The notes under the pieces: generated by a model
The model's input: only the letters and a program-made list of their open reading frames with translations
The model's database searches: none
Told to the model about the DNA's origin: nothing
Source of the DNA: Hexactinellida sp. DTS-2022
Taxonomy: Eukaryota; Porifera; Hexactinellida
Direction of reading: 5' to 3'
DNA: 64,000 bases
Assembly (NCBI GenBank): GCA_028753945.1
Contig: JAPNXP010000002.1
Span: forward strand, 10,850,001 to 10,914,000
In this document: positions 35,298-47,498 of the stretch, one piece after another
Numbering within the stretch: the stretch's first letter is position 1
Layout: every line of letters starts with the position of its first letter
Translations under genes and position numbers: made by a program

Positions 35298-37259
35298 TAT
35301 CTACATTTTTCTGGATTTCAAATACTTTTATGTGATGCTTATCCAAAATCCAAAAAACAGATGAACTATACATATTAGGGTAAATCGCAGCACTGAAAAG
35401 TTGTATCTTTACGAGATCTCTCCGAAACCATTGAGTTTTTGATTCTACGACCAAAATTGACAAAATGACTTCTTCCGCAATTCTGAAAATGTTAGTTTTG
35501 AGATAGCGGCTTTTGAAAAATATTTTTACAGCAATTATTTCTAAATTGAGGTGACCTAAGTGTGTCAAACTGGAAAAATAATAGGAATCTTTCTTAGAAA
35601 TCTCTTGAGAGTACTCATTGGTATCAATACAATCCCAAAATGCAATAAAATCGAAATAGACAATGATTTGGATTTTATCTAAATATTCGAAATTTGTCGA
35701 CTGCCAATTTTGCATTATTTCGACGTTTTATGTAATATGCGGTCCAAGGTCAAACTTCAGAAATATAGAATTCTGAAAGTTTGTATGCTAGAGGTTATTT
35801 TGAAAAAGCCCCGAACTACATCTGTCATCACTAGTTTAGACTTGGTTTCAAACAATTTGGACCAAATTTGCAATAGTTGACAAAAAGTAAATATATTTTT
35901 AACTTACTTTTCACATTATTATGAGCATATCCCGGTGAATATATAGGATAACAATCTTTTCGATAATGGTTTCAATTGGTAATCTAATGAGTTTGCAATA
36001 TTACATGGATGTGATTGGAAATTTAGTGCTAAGCTCTAGAGTTTATAGTTCTCAAGAAAAGAATATGCTAAATCATCAAAAATGGGAACATTTTATGCCC
36101 ATATATGGTCATTTGGAAAAATGTCCGAGTTATGGTCATAAAATGTATTATGGAGGGTTAGGAAACCGGGTATTGCGAGAATTTTGCACTCAAATTTTAT
36201 TTATTGGTCAACGTGTTTCTGAGATACAAAATAGAGATGTGAAAGCACAATCCAATGAGTTGAAAAGTCAGAAAGTTTAAAATGCTAAAGCGTCTACAGT
36301 TTTTATCCAAATTGTTTCAAACCAAGTGTAACCTAATGAATATATATTTACTTTGGTAATGACCCTTGATCTAAACTTTACAATGCAAACTTTCAGCGTT
36401 ACTGCCCTTTGAAGTCAGATAATGCACCTTGACAGTCTAAATATGACTTCAAATGACTATAACTCCGAATTAAATTTTTCGAATGTTGAAAGTTTTGGTT
36501 TACAACCTTATCAGATATGCAAATATACTTATGTATGAATAACAACGAAATTGAGAACAAATTATGGCAGTGCGAGCCTACAAACCTTCTATTCCATTTG
36601 AAAAAGTCACCCTCCATGATGTCCATTACAATCCCGGGTCTTATAATGGTCGCTATAGCAAAACTATTTGTCAGATTCAACTGAAACCTTCAATGTGGCA
36701 ATTATTTAAAGTGTACTTTTCAAAAACAATCCAATCGCAATTTATCTGATTAGCATTGTGTGGCCGTAATTTTTAATTCTGTTAATTTGGCCATATAACA
36801 GACATTTCCCAATTTCACATAGCCCTAGTGAGTTCAATTGTCCTCAGAATTAAGCCCAATTTTCCTATATTTTCCTCCTGAGTTAATTAATGCATTTTCG
36901 AAATTGTATGAATACACATGTGTACTCTCACAGAATTCCTTTGAAAATTCCATTTATTTCTCCAATTTGACTCACCTCGAGTTTTGAATGGAAATAAAGG
37001 GGTTCTGGTATAGGTAGCTGTATAGCATAGAAATAGATAATTCCGGTGCATTGCCACATATAGCTTTTATCTTATATTTGGATAGAAGAGCATATGTCGC
37101 ATCTTAATTTCAAATCCTTTGGAAAATATTGTACCTTTCAATGATACAGACTTTTTAGTATCCTCCACCTAAGCCATTTCCATCGGGGGTCACTTTGTTC
37201 AAATCCCGCTAATCTCCAAACACAATAATTACAACTTTTGAGTCGTGCTATTTAGTCTA
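35298..37259. repeat. Spacer with a family E repeat copy
   Basis: From about 35740 to 36900 the sequence matches 37264-38825 and, inverted, 1-883. It includes the core module with AGTGCTAAGCTCTAG near 36025-36040. The frames at 35281-35715 and 35966-36280 are repeat-derived and show no domain. No gene is seen. Confidence 0.6.
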
Positions 37260-37263
37260 TTAA

Positions 37264-38825
37264 GGCCAAACTATACTCAAGAATGATATTGAGATTATGA
37301 TCTTTTTGGATAGTACCCTATAAAATAAACCAGCATGTAAAATTTCAGGTGTTTCTGACTCATACTTTCGAAGTTGCGACCTTTTTAGAGCTTAGGAATG
37401 TATGCATCATCATCAAAAGCTCAGTTTTCAAATGGACGATCATAACTTTTGGTCTAGATTTCACAGATTTGGTTCAATATGATTGAAACCAAGTTTAAAT
37501 GATTGAATACATATGTTCCTTTATAGAAATACGTTTTTTAACACTTCCGAAAAAAACTTTCAGAGTTACAGCACTTTGAAGTCAGATTTCTACCGCCAAC
37601 CTATAACATTTCGATGTTTGGCAGTCAAAGACTGACTTCAATGGGCTGTTACTCTGAAAGTTTTTGTCGGAAGTGTTAAAAAACGTATTTCTATAATGGA
37701 ACATATGTATTCATTCATTCAAACTTGGTTTCGAACATATTGAACCAAATTTGTGGAATCTAGACCAAAAGTTATAATGGTAGGTTTTTACATACACCAC
37801 TATTTTGACTCAAATCAAATGAATTTATATGTTTATAACTATTTTGCAAATGCTTTCATCAGTTTTTCATATGAGTTGGTAATAGTACATAGATGTGAAT
37901 ACAAAGTTAGTGCTAAGCTCTAGAGTTTATAGTTTTCGAGAAAAATATTTGAAAATCATCAAAAATGGGCACACTTTATGCCCATATATGGTCATTTGGA
38001 AAAATTGTGCGAGTTAGGGTCTCAAAATGTATTATTGAGGGATAGTAAACCGGGTATTGGGATCATTTTGCACTCAAAATTTTATTTATTGGTCTACGGG
38101 TTACTGAGATTCAAAATAGAAAAGTGAAAGGACCACCCAATGAGTTGAAAGGTCAGAAAGTTTCAATTACTTGAGCGTTCACAGTTTTTATCCTAATTGT
38201 TTGAAACCAAGTGTAAACTAATGAATATATATTCAATTTGGGAATGACCCTTGATCTAAACTCTACAATGCGAACTTTCAGAGTTCCAGCCCTTTGAAGT
38301 CTGACTTGGCACAATGACAATCCAAATCTGACTTTAAATGACTATAAATCAGAATTTTTCGATTAGAATGTTGAAAATTTTGGTTTAGATCCTAAGTATA
38401 TATGCAAAGATACTATTGGATGAATTACAACGAAATTGATAGTAAATTATGGCAGTGCGAGCCTACAAACTTTTTAACCCATTTGAAAAAGTCACCCTCC
38501 ATGATGTCCATCACATTCCAGGATCTTATAAAGGTCGCTACAGCAAAACTAAGGGTCAGATTCACCTGAAATTTGAAATGTAGGTATACTTTACAGGGTA
38601 CTATCCAAAAACAATCGAATCTCAATTTATCTGACGAGCATTGTGGGGCCGTAATTTAAATTTTCGTCCGAAATTGGCTATATAACAGGGAATTCCTGGG
38701 TCACAGAGCCCTACTGACTTCAAATCTACTCAGAATTCAAAAAATTTTTGCCAGATTATCTAACAGTGTGAAACAAACAGGAAAACGAATTTAACTCATT
38801 TTCCCATTTGCAGTATAGTTTGGCC
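37264..38825. mobile_element. TTAA element (family E) with long inner fold-back
   Basis: TTAA flanks lie at 37260-37263 and 38826-38829. The ends GGCCAAACTATACT are exact inverted repeats. Inside, 37441-37585 pairs with 37634-37776 to form a stem of roughly 145 bp with a short loop. The right half carries the family-E block with the AGTGCTAAGCTCTAG core word near 37909-37923. It is non-coding. Confidence 0.9.
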
Positions 38826-39318
38826 TTAAGAATACTTCATGTGTATTTTGGATTTTGCATCAGGAAATCTTCGTTTGAAGGTCGACATCGCACAAAAGTA
38901 TTTCAAATCAATTTTAATGTAGATATTCACATTTCCTAGACTTAAAAGTTATATTACATCCAGCTAAACACATTTTTTCAATAATATTATTATTCTTGTT
39001 TATCATTGCTAATAGATCTATCCGCAAACATGCTAAAATATAAAGAAAAATATTCCTCTCCCAGTGTATTTGCCAATACTATTGTATTTTTGGCATCCTG
39101 AATATGAAGTAAATCCGCTGTAAAAATTTCAATTAAATTGGGTAAATATCTTTAGTAGAAATGCTCTACAGGATACCTAAACCTTAATTAAGTCTATAAC
39201 TTTGTATTACATTTGAACATCGACCCGTCTTATGTACATGAACAACTAATAAGGACCATTTCGAAGGATCGTTTTTTCTCTACGACTTATAATCTTTAAG
39301 ATACACAAAATAAGTATA
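38826..39318 (-). repeat. Right edge of spacer, with R1 right inner copy
   Basis: R1 occupies about 38955-39190 on the minus strand. The remaining bases up to 39318 have no counterpart at the left edge. No gene is seen. Confidence 0.55.
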
Positions 39319-39331
39319 CTTAAGCTCTTAA

Positions 39332-40733
39332 CGCTGTTTCCGCCCATCGAGATGGAGTGAGTATATACAACACACTACTCGTTTATCCTAGTAAGCCAAT
39401 ATTTTCAGTTCTATAAGGAGTGTATATGTAAGCTATTTTAAGACTACTAGTGCTCTAATTTAAGGCTTCTAAGTACAGATTTTTTTTGAAATTCTATATT
39501 TAAGCTCCCATATAGAATAATATAGTACTAAAAGCTTACTTTTGAAGAATTGATAAAGATTACAAAAATGTGATTCGGTCTAATCCATTCTATCAGATGT
39601 CCTTGAGGTCCTCTGGGAAGGTGCTAATATCAAAAAGTCAAATTTTTCATCGGAATTGGTCGATTCTAGGAAAAACGGACGGTTTTTCAACATTTGAGCC
39701 ACATTTTTGCTCCCAAAGGTGTCTAGAATTTAATTAAGTACGAAATCGGACAATCGGAACTCAAACAGGTCTTAGTTTACATATTATGGTGCTATATTCC
39801 AAATCTCAGCGATATAACTTCAAAAAGTTCCCCAAAACTAAGCTTTGAAAATAGTGGCATGCTATAATTAGTTACGGTGGTTTTCAAGTGGCAGAGAGGA
39901 TTTGCGACACGTCTACAGCGAAGAATATTGATTCGGGAAGGAATTAAAATCGGCCATCTTGCTGGAATTCAATCACTGATAGTGCCTGAAAGTTAGAACT
40001 AAGCTCCAGTTAGCTTTTGAATTTGGATTTTCTCAATTTTGATGATTACATGACACTCCTTATATGGGCATTCGAGATTATTAGCAAGGTAACCATTTGG
40101 TTTTGAGTGATTTTTGACTTTGCAATGATTTAGAAATGATATATCAATGTGATTAGTAATTTAGAGCTAAGCTCTAGAGTCTCCCGTTTAGGAGATACAA
40201 ATTTGCATGTGTCATCAAAATTGGTCACATTCACACTACCATATAGGGCAATATCGAAAACGGTGCGTCCTAGGCTCACAAAATGTATTATTCACATATG
40301 GGAAACCATGTGTTCTGATCATTTTTCACTAGTCTAACTTGAATTTATCTCTTTTCCTCTCTGAGTTACAAATTAGTTAAGAATCCGTACCCTGAAGACC
40401 GCCGAAAGGCTATAACTTTTGCAATTTCCACTTTTATCTAAAAATTTTTGTTGAGTTTTGCAAAAATTTTGTCAGACTATCATAAGTCTGAATATTGAAA
40501 CGTTGTAAATACAATAAATAGTTATTTTAACGTGGGCAACACCTTTGGAGTTATAAAACCGCGTTTTAATATCAAAAGCTACTCTACTAAAACAGTCATA
40601 ACTCGGGAAATAATGTTCGGATCGATGAAAACCCAAGTCTCCTCGATAGATACCATCCTTCCGCAGTGTCTGTAAAAATATCGTAAAAATTTGAACATTT
40701 CAAATTACAAAGCGAAAATGGACGGAAACAGCG
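39332..40733. mobile_element. 1.4-kb TTAA element (family B), right arm only
   Basis: TTAA flanks lie at 39328-39331 and 40734-40737. The ends are CGCTGTTTCCG, inverted on the right. The empty site is TTAA at 34479-34482 in the left arm. It is a close relative of 45267-46669. Core words GAACTAAGCTCC (about 39996) and TAGAGCTAAGCTCTA (about 40162-40176) lie inside, facing each other. It is non-coding. Confidence 0.95.
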
Positions 40734-40737
40734 TTAA

Positions 40738-42961
40738 ATGAGTGTAAATTGAGTTAGTGGAATTTCTGGGTAACTGTTAGAACGCTTTTGACGAATAATT
40801 ATAATTATTATCAAAAGAAACAACTGGAAACGTCCTTAAACCTCTAATTTATCATTTTGGGAGTATTTGACAGTCATTGCACACAAAAAATGGTTTTTCT
40901 GGATTTAGTCTCTTAAATAAATGTAAATTGAGGGAGAGAAATTTCAGAGGTACTGTTAGGACACCTTTAACGATAATAATAATAATAATAATGAGAATCA
41001 ACTGGAAACGTCCTGAAACCAATAATTTATCAATTTGGAATCTTTGACAGTCATTGCACCAAAAAATCGTTTTCCCCATTTTAGGCTCATAAATGAAGGT
41101 AAATTGAGGGAGTGGAATTTGAGGGTACTGTTAGGATACTTTTGACGATAAATAATTATTATTACCAAAATAAACAACTGGATGCGCCCTTAGGGCCCCT
41201 CTTTGGTTAATTTGGTAATTTAGATTAGACTGTTATGGTATAGTACCCAGTGAAGTGTAGATACATTGAAAATTTCAAGTGAATCTGAGCCCTCCTTTTG
41301 CTGTTTCACCTGTTTAGTGCAGGAATGTGTGCATCATCATGAAAAGGTCATATTTATATTAAATTTATATACTTTTGGTTCAGTTTTTCTCAAATTTGGT
41401 CCAAATTCTTTGAAAACAAGTCTAAGCTAATGAGGACATATGTAATTCGGGAAGATTTTTAAAGGAGATTCAATGGCAAACTTTCGACACCCGATAACCA
41501 ACAAATATTATTCCGTTTTTGGACAGTACTAGTTTTTCTAAGAAGGACGTAGAAACTCAGAATTTCTAAAATCGAAATATTTGAATTAGATATTCATAGT
41601 TGAAATTTTGCCTAATAGTGAATCCATACTAGTCAATCTAAATTCTAGCTATTTACTCTATTTGGCGCAAGTTCTATTATAGTGCAAGTTTAACTCTACT
41701 ACATTAGTACTATGCATTATGCCACACCATGAACTACTATAGATAAGGACTGGAAACGACAATAAAAAATGGACCATGAATGAACTAGAAGGGCATTCGA
41801 TATGTTTGCCTATTACAATTGGTAATGAACTTTACACATGAATTATGTTGTTTTACCTGGATTTGACTCTGTAAACTAAGTATGTAATATTGTCATATAT
41901 TTGACATCCATTCATCTAGAAATAAGTTATCCATTAACATACAAGCAATATTATAAGTACTCAAATAACAAAATGTGAAATGAAAACAGAATTACTATGC
42001 ACAGTATTTGTTATTAAATAATTGATTTCAATTTTCTTCCGAATATCTTTAGGTAATGTGCATTTAGTGGATATTATTACTAAATATCCTCCGAACTCTA
42101 CAACTATGAGAGATATTCCTTTAAGCAAGATTTATCAACGAATACGTTTTGAGCTAGTCGAATTCGCACTTTTCTAGAAGGCGGGGGATATGATTGTTTT
42201 TTAAAGCATGATTTTAATCAAACTTGATTGATATCTCCAACAATACCACAATTGATTCAGTTTCAATATCTGAAGGCCATTTAATAGAACCACGATCAAT
42301 ATATACATATCTTACAAGGTCATATTTCGTAGCCTCTGTAATCTCAATATCCTTGTTTCAGTAAGTAGTTGATCGTTGAATAGAATGATGGCAGTTAGTG
42401 GTTTCAAGATAATAAGAGCAACCACAACAGATTGGAGAACATGAATGTCGAGGTCGATAGAGCTTAGATCATGAATAACTTCAATATCCTGGTCGCAAGA
42501 AAATGAATTATTTCCATCTGTTGTTGAAGAAAGTGTGGATAAATTGATTAAGAAAAATTATATGTTTAAGCAGAACTGTGGAGTAGATGGATTTGTCAAA
42601 TCCATAACTGGGTTTAGGCCAAGTTGACTCTTTAATACTATAGATTAGGTCATGTGATATTAATTAATGCAAGTTATACTACATCATGTTGTGAATTATT
42701 CAAAATTGATGTGTATAAGAAAAGTATCAAAATACGTAAATGTACATATAACTGACTGCAAAGGCATATCTCCTCAAAAATCTAAAAGGGTAATTTACAT
42801 CAAACAATATAGTTTTATCTTCAAAAAACTATGAATCTTGAATTTTCATGGATAGCGTATATTGGCCACGCGAAATATTCTACACAAAAGGGACAAAACA
42901 AGTAAATCCAATGACTACCATTATTCTAATATACCATAAAGAGTATTGATAATTAGCTCAC
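40738..42961. other. Right arm interior without a gene
   Basis: Mirror of 32255-34478. It contains the same three ~140-bp blocks (40738-41340) and no gene. The 75-residue frame at 40852-41079 is the partner of 34137-34364. Confidence 0.5.
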
Positions 42962-42989
42962 CTAGGGACGAGGCGCCTAACGCGCCTCG
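42962..42989 (-). other. GC-rich hairpin with CTAG (right arm)
   Basis: The arm partner of 32227-32254, with the same 8-bp stem and GTTAG loop on the minus strand. Confidence 0.7.
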
Positions 42990-43204
42990 GGGCATGGGGA
43001 ATCGTCTGTATTGGTCAAAAAAACTATCTGGTGATAAAACCGCAGAAAATAAAGTATAATCTAGCCGAATACGTAGTTTTTCAATTTATTCAAAGTGATA
43101 TTCGGTTGACGCTTGACCGAGTAGTAATCATAATCGTTTTTAGATTTAATACCGAAATTAGAGTAGGTAAACCGAATATATTAACTTCCCAACCAAATAC
43201 CGAA

Positions 43205-43805
43205 ACGATATTCGCACCTCCTTGGTACGAACACTGTTAATACAAGTTTTCGATTAGTGTGAACACAATTTTTGGATCCTGTAAAGGATTTTCAGTGATG
43301 CCGGTTAATACTAATTTGGATAAGGTAAACAAAAATCTTGATGCTAATTAGTAGTCGTATTAACGTGGTTATTTTATATGTAGTATTTTCAAAATAGTAT
43401 TTGTTCAAACCGAACACGACTAATCAGTTTCAACCTTGAATAATAAAGATGTTCTGTTGAGAAATAAATATAACTCACAGAATGTTGATTGGTGTAATTG
43501 GGGTGGGCAGTGAGGGGGCGGTGGTTAAATGTATTGTCCTAATAAAACCAAGTAATAAAGTCTCGTTTCTAATGGAAACTCTTCGTAAATATATTAACAA
43601 CATTTAAACTACTCAAGACTACAGTAGTTAGTACCTCGTTAGTACGAACACGGTTAATTCAAAATTCCTGATAATACGAACACTATTCCCTATTTCAGTT
43701 CTCTTCAAAGCCTTTTCGATACAAATGATATTGGTTAATACGAATTCCGGATAAGGCAAACGCATTTTGACGGTCCACTGATATTCGTACTAACGAGGTT
43801 CTATC
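43205..43805. mobile_element. Two CCTCGTTAGTACGAA-type MITEs (right arm)
   Basis: Arm partners of the two MITEs at 31412-31583 and about 31790-32010. The better-preserved one is at about 43635-43805. Confidence 0.65.
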
Positions 43806-43902
43806 GTATTTATAGAGTTATTAACTTAAATCTAATTTCGGCTTTTTTATTTTAACAAATCATTTATAAACGTTCAGCTCTAGTAGAGTTCAGATTTTAG
43901 TA

Positions 43903-44190
43903 CAGTGTACTCCGCTTAATTGAGACACCGGTTAATCGGGACAACCGCTTAATTGGGACAATTCCCTCAGAACCGAATCCTTTCCATAGAAGCTAATACT
44001 AAATCTTTCGGTTAATTGGGACAAACTCCGCTTAATTGGGAGAATCTAAACAATTTTGTTTCAAAGTTGGTGCTTCGTTCAATAGAAAATTCATATTGAT
44101 CAGTACAAATTCTAATAATCATGGTCAATTCTGACGAAGGCATAACGAAATATCTAAATAGGGTCTATTTCTTATTGATTTCCTTAATTC
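43903..44190 (+). mobile_element. Half of a TA MITE fused to helicase fragment (right arm)
   Basis: TA at 43901-43902, then CAGTGTACTCCGCTTAATT and repeated TTAATYGGGAC words. After about 44185 the sequence becomes helicase. The empty TTAA (near 44012) of the left arm's 559-bp insertion lies here. Confidence 0.85.
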
Positions 44191-45266
44191 AGCGCACGAA
44201 ACTGTTTGTTTGGGACGAGGATCCTATGACACATAGACATGCTGCAGAGTGTATCGACCGTACATTGAGAGATCTCTGTTCATGCGATATCCCATTCGGT
44301 GGTAAAGTTATTGTGTTTGGAGGTGATTTCCGTCAAATTCTACCTGTAATCAGATATGGGACCGAAGCTGATGTTGTGTCAGCCTGTCTGAATAGATCGC
44401 CTCTCTGGAGTCATGTTGAGGTTCTTAAACTCTCTATAACCATGCGACTCCGTAATTTTTCTTCAGGTGATGCTTCCCAAGTTAGTGACTTCTCCAAATT
44501 CCTTTTGATAGTTGGAGAAGGCACTGAGCCCGAGGATGAGAATCATATGATTCACGTGGACCGCAAATTCGTAGTAGCAGGCGAGTCAGTTTCTGATTTG
44601 GTTGCTGCTACTTACGGCGATATTAAAGTTAACTATAATAATCCAGATTATATTTCTCGCCGTAGTTTGATGTGTCCTAAGAATGATACCACTGAGTTTA
44701 TAAATCAATACGTTATGAACCTGATACCAGGGGAAGCGAGCACCCTGGTTAAGCGCAGACTCGGTAGGTGACGAGCAGGCAGCAATGTATCCCACTGAGT
44801 TCCTAAATTCTATTACACCAAATGGTTTGCCTCCTCATCGACTGTACCTTAAGGTTTTTGAGTATATAATTTTATTGCGTAGTCTTGACCCGACTCAAGG
44901 AATGTGTAACGGCACTCGGTTAACGGTAAACACATCCCTAAATCGGATTATTGACGCCGAAATTGCTACAGGTGTTCATAAGTGTTAACGGGTTTGAATT
45001 CCTCGCATTCCCATGACTCCATCTGACTCCGACTTTCCGTTTGTGCTCAGAAGGAGGCAGTTCCCTTTTCGTCCTGCATTTTGTATTACCATTAACAAAG
45101 GGCAAGGACAGATGTTAGAAAATGTGGGCATATTCCTACCATCTCCGAATGCTATTTTCAGCCATGGCCAACTTTTTGTTGCGTTGAGCCGAGTTCAAAA
45201 CCCTGCCGGCTTAAAACCTATGGTTTGTGGCGGCACCCCCTCCTCAACCGGCGGAGCCTTGGTTAA
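44121..45266 (+). pseudogene. PIF1-type Helitron helicase C-terminal part (right arm)
   Basis: The partner of the left-arm fragment. The frame opening at 44121 has 216 residues identical to the left arm: residues 1-26 are MITE-derived, then Walker B (WDEDPM, 31-36) and motif III (GGDFRQILPV, 67-76). After a frame change near 44750 the YPTEFLNSI and CNGTRL blocks follow. A further change near 44990 leads to the INKGQGQ and [12 protein letters not shown] blocks. The fragment is broken downstream by the 1.4-kb TTAA element. The lesions match the left arm, so this is a dead copy of a dead fragment. Whether the 216-residue frame is expressed cannot be told from sequence. Confidence 0.9.
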
Positions 45267-46669
45267 CGCTGGTTCCTACTATAAACGCATTAGTGAGTAT
45301 CTATAACTATCTACTCGTTTATCCTAGTAAGCTAATACTTCCTAATCTATAAGGACATAGTGTATAGGCTATTTTAAGACTGCTAGCGCTATAATATAAG
45401 GCTTCTAAGCACTGATTTTTTTTGAAATTCTATATTTAAGCTCCCATATAGAAGAATATAGTACTAAAGGCTTAGTTTTGAAGAATTGATAAAGATTACA
45501 AAAATTTGAATCGGTTAAATCCATTCTTCCATTTCCCCTTGAGTTACTCTAGGAAGGTGCTAATATCAAAAAGTCAAATTTTTCCGTCGGAATTGCTGGA
45601 TTTATGAAAAAACGGACGGTTTTCCACATTTGAGCCACTTTTCTGCTCTCAAAGGGCCCAGGTTTGTAAATAAGGACGAATTCGGAAAATCGGAACCGTA
45701 ACAGGTCTAAGTTTACATACTATAGTGCTATATTCCAAATTTCAGCGTTATAACTTCAAAAAGTTCCCCAAAACTAAGCTTTAAAATTGTGGCATGCCAT
45801 AATTAGATATGGTGGTACTCAGGTGGCAGAGAGGATTTTCGACACGTCTACAGGGAAGAATATTGATTTGGGAAGGAATTAAAATCGGCCATCTCGCTGG
45901 AATTCAATCACTGATAGTGTCTGAAAGTTAGAACTAAGCTCCAGTTCACTTTCGAATTTGCATTTCTCTCTTTCGATGGTCACATGACAACTCCATATAT
46001 GGGCATTCGAGATTATTAGGAAGGTAACCATTTGGTTTTGAGTGATTTTAGACATTGCAATGATTTCGAGATGATATATCAATGTGATTAGTAATTTAGA
46101 GCTAAGCTCTAGAGTCTCTCGTTTAGAAGTTTCAAATATGCATGTGTCATCAAAATTGGGCACATTCACACTACCATATAGGGCATTTTTGAAAACGGGG
46201 CCTCCTAGGCTCACAAAATGTATTATTTGCATATGGGAAACCATGTATGCTGATGATTTTTCACTAGTGCAATTTTAATTTATCTCCTTTCCTCTCCGAG
46301 TTACAAATTAGTTAAGAATCCGTACCCTGAAGATCGCCGAAGGGCTATAACTTTTGAAATTTCCACTTTTTCCTAAAGATTTTTGTTGAGTTGTGCAAAA
46401 AATTCCTCAGACTATCATATGTCTGAATATTGAAACGTTGTAAATACAATAAATAGTTATTTTAACGTGGGCAACACCTTCGGAGTTATAAAACCGAGTT
46501 TTAATATTAAATGCCGCTCTTCTAAAACAGTCATAACTCTGGTAATAATGATCGGATCGATGAAAACCCTAGTCCCATCGAAAGATACCATCCTTCCGCA
46601 GTATCTATGAAAATATTGTAAAAATTTGGACATTTCTAATAATGGGCGATTACAAGGCGGAACCAGCGT
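45267..46669. mobile_element. 1.4-kb TTAA element (family B), right arm only
   Basis: TTAA flanks lie at 45263-45266 and 46670-46673. The ends CGCTGGTTCC are inverted. The empty site is the single TTAA in GGCCTTAACCAAGG near 29383 of the left arm. Its interior matches 39332-40733, including the facing core words near 45930 and 46097-46111. The 121-residue frame at 45879-46244 spans that inverted module and has no recognised domain. Confidence 0.95.
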
Positions 46670-46868
46670 TAAGGCCTCCGGGTACCTGCAATTTAGAACC
46701 AATGTATTTATTGTTAGTTGAATTCCCGATAGTCTATTGTATCAGCTATTATTCAAAACAATGTTTGACTCTCTAACTCATATTCCTACCGAGTTACAGC
46801 CAATTATGTGAATATGGAACTAAATGACCACCTAATTTTATATAACATTAATTGAAAATTGATCGATA

Positions 46869-47095
46869 TTGACTATACAAAAGATTCTATCAGAGAATTG
46901 TGTAGTTATCAATGCAATGTTAAGGTTCAGGTATACTCTAGAGCACTTCTACCAAATATATTTACCCGAATTAATTAAATTTTTTACAGCGGATTTACTT
47001 CATCTTCTAGATGGCAAAAATGCAATAATATTCGATCTAGGTAACTCAGTGAAAAGTTTTTCTTCTATAAAATCGTATTTTTCGGAATAGATAAG
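46869..47095 (+). repeat. Repeat R1, right outer copy
   Basis: Partner of 28960-29190, with the same 73-residue unrecognised frame. Confidence 0.75.
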
Positions 47096-47153
47096 TTTTT
47101 CCTGTTAATGATTAAGAGTAGATTGTTGTGCATTGCATGGAGAAACTTCTAAA

Positions 47154-47298
47154 CTATCATATGAGTACAATAATTCTTTTAATCACTTATGAGTCCAATT
47201 TTTCATCAATAAATGTGGACATCACTTTTTTCATCATCAATAAATTAAATAAAATGAAATAAAAAGTCACAAATGAAATCGCTGCACTCATATGATAG
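47154..47298. mobile_element. 145-bp MITE, CTATCATATGAGT ends (right arm)
   Basis: Arm partner of 28760-28904. Confidence 0.7.
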
Positions 47299-47498
47299 AA
47301 CTAATTGAGAGCTGTCCAAATTCCGTTGAGATTTTGTTTCTAGGTGGTATATGAGTCATAATATGACTTCCGCAATGGCAATAATTGTGTTTGGAGATAG
47401 CGGGGTTTCAAAAAAAGTGTCCCCTATGGAAGTGGCTTAGGTGGATGACACTAAAAAGTCTGTATCATTGAAAGTTTTCAATATTTTTTCCATAAGAT

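Noticed and set aside
35281-35715. 144-residue minus-strand frame in the palindrome spacer
   Set aside because: It begins in AT-rich spacer DNA, ends inside the TA MITE terminus and shows no recognisable motif.
45879-46244. 121-residue minus-strand frame in the 1.4-kb TTAA element
   Set aside because: It spans an internally inverted repeat module, shows no domain and is not kept in the sister element at 39332-40733.
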